Shown one piece after another: positions 5,456 to 6,016 of a DNA stretch of 6,016 nucleotides. The number at the start of each line of letters is the position of its first letter. Positions within the stretch are counted from its first letter, which is position 1. The translations under genes and the position numbers were made by a program. The DNA is from Planctomycetota bacterium (GTDB taxonomy: Bacteria > Planctomycetota > Brocadiia > Brocadiales > Brocadiaceae): positions 1-6,016 of the forward strand of contig JAHFOW010000177.1 in NCBI GenBank assembly GCA_023261465.1, given 5' to 3'. The notes beneath the pieces were generated by a model that did no database searches, was not told the origin of the DNA, and saw only the letters and a program-made list of their open reading frames with translations.

Positions 5456-5474
5456 CGTTGTCAGCAATTACCAT
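5446..5474 (+). promoter_or_regulatory. Probable promoter of the FabZ-like dehydratase gene
   Basis: A perfect TTGACA (5446-5451) is followed after 17 bp by TACCAT (5469-5474, 4 of 6). Transcription would start near 5481, leaving a leader of about 57 nt before the ATG at 5538. TGACA and TGTCA (5447-5451, 5459-5463) form a small dyad over the -35 and spacer that could be an operator. Confidence 0.45.
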
Positions 5475-5537
5475 AAATCAAACTTTTATTGGTTATTACA
5501 GCTTTTTACTAATTATTAAAAGAGAATTTTACTATAT

Positions 5538-6011
5538 ATGGCACAGAACATCTTGATAGACTTAAGTACGCTTGATTTAAATAAGCAAATCGTGGCAATC
5601 GAAGGTATCCGTGAAGTAATCCCTCACCGGTTTGAAATGGAACAGTTGACGGGTATTTTAAAGTTTGACATAGAGGAGGGGATTATTATTGGTTATAAGG
5701 ACATTTCTGATAAAGAATTTTGGGTTCGGGGACATATACCAGGCCGTCCTATTATGCCAGGGGTTTTGATGCTTGAGGCTGCTGCCCAATTGTGCACGTA
5801 TTATTATAAACAAACGATGAAAGACGACCGATTCCTTGGCTTCGGTGGAATTGATAATGTTAAATTTCGCGGAAAAGTGGTACCGGGTGACAAGCTCATA
5901 ATAATTGCAAAAAACAAGGAACTCCGCTCCCGGAGAGCAATTTTTGATACCCAGGGGATTGTAGATGGCAAATTAGTATTTGAAGGGGTTATTATTGGTA
6001 TGGTGGTGTAA
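5538..6011 (+). CDS. fabZ: FabZ-like 3-hydroxyacyl-ACP dehydratase (hotdog fold)
   Basis: Dehydrates (3R)-hydroxyacyl-ACP to trans-2-enoyl-ACP in fatty acid elongation; cytoplasmic, 157 residues (FabZ is usually 140-160). The active-site helix region is GHIPGRPIMPGVLMLEAAAQ at residues 65-84, with catalytic His66 and Glu80. FRGKVVPGDKL (110-120) is the conserved strand before the last sheet. The usual PHRxPFLLVD segment is replaced by IPHRFEMEQLTG (28-39), a form I associate with planctomycete FabZ-like paralogues, so it may serve a special acyl chain instead of bulk synthesis. The ribosome site is weak (AGAGA, about 12 nt before the ATG), but the frame has no better start. The gene ends 5 bases before the window edge, so downstream partners are unseen. 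Confidence 0.9.
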   Translation: MAQNILIDLSTLDLNKQIVAIEGIREVIPHRFEMEQLTGILKFDIEEGIIIGYKDISDKEFWVRGHIPGRPIMPGVLMLEAAAQLCTYYYKQTMKDDRFLGFGGIDNVKFRGKVVPGDKLIIIAKNKELRSRRAIFDTQGIVDGKLVFEGVIIGMVV

Positions 6012-6016
6012 AAAAT

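Noticed and set aside
1..6016. CRISPR array, tRNA, rRNA or insertion sequence
   Set aside because: No regularly spaced direct repeats, cloverleaf sequence, rRNA segment or transposase frame was found; the only repeat-like element is the decayed palindrome at 3955-4063.

Overview
The window is AT-rich, tightly packed bacterial DNA with Shine-Dalgarno starts and extended -10 promoters. It most resembles a Planctomycete, possibly an anammox (Brocadiales) bacterium. The best single clue is the dehydratase at 5538-6011. Its RFEMEQL segment and the stretch FWVRGHIPGRPIMPGVLMLE look like the FabZ-like proteins I associate with planctomycetes. This assignment is family memory, not a search result.

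Region 1 (1-2188, minus strand) is a three-gene operon read right to left: a BlaI-family repressor, a BlaR1-like M56 membrane metalloprotease, and a TolC/CusC-like outer-membrane efflux protein that runs off the left edge. The operon promoter has a 10+3+10 bp palindromic operator lying exactly between its -35 and -10 boxes. The protease lacks the penicillin-binding sensor of true BlaR1. It carries cysteine clusters in the two segments predicted to face outwards.

Region 2 (2210-3948, plus strand) is a two-gene unit: a CpsB/YwqE-type PHP phosphatase and an NAD-dependent sugar-nucleotide epimerase, probably for surface polysaccharide. It ends in a 109-bp degenerate inverted-repeat element that separates it from convergent ribosomal genes.

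Region 3 (4095-4943, minus strand) is the classic rplM-rpsI pair.

Region 4 (4990-5537) holds an easily missed 57-residue gene for an exported, seven-cysteine, metallothionein-like peptide. It has its own terminator, and upstream lies a second copy of the BlaI-type operator. A divergent promoter region with mirrored TTGACA boxes separates it from the FabZ-like dehydratase at the right edge.

Main proposal: the BlaI/M56 pair at 735-2150 and the small peptide gene at 5073-5246, about 3 kb apart, form one regulon joined by an identical 12-base operator core. The likely signal is a thiol-binding metal such as copper or silver rather than a beta-lactam. The outputs would be an efflux outer-membrane channel and an exported metal-binding peptide. 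The shared operator and the cysteine patterns are seen directly; the metal signal is inference.
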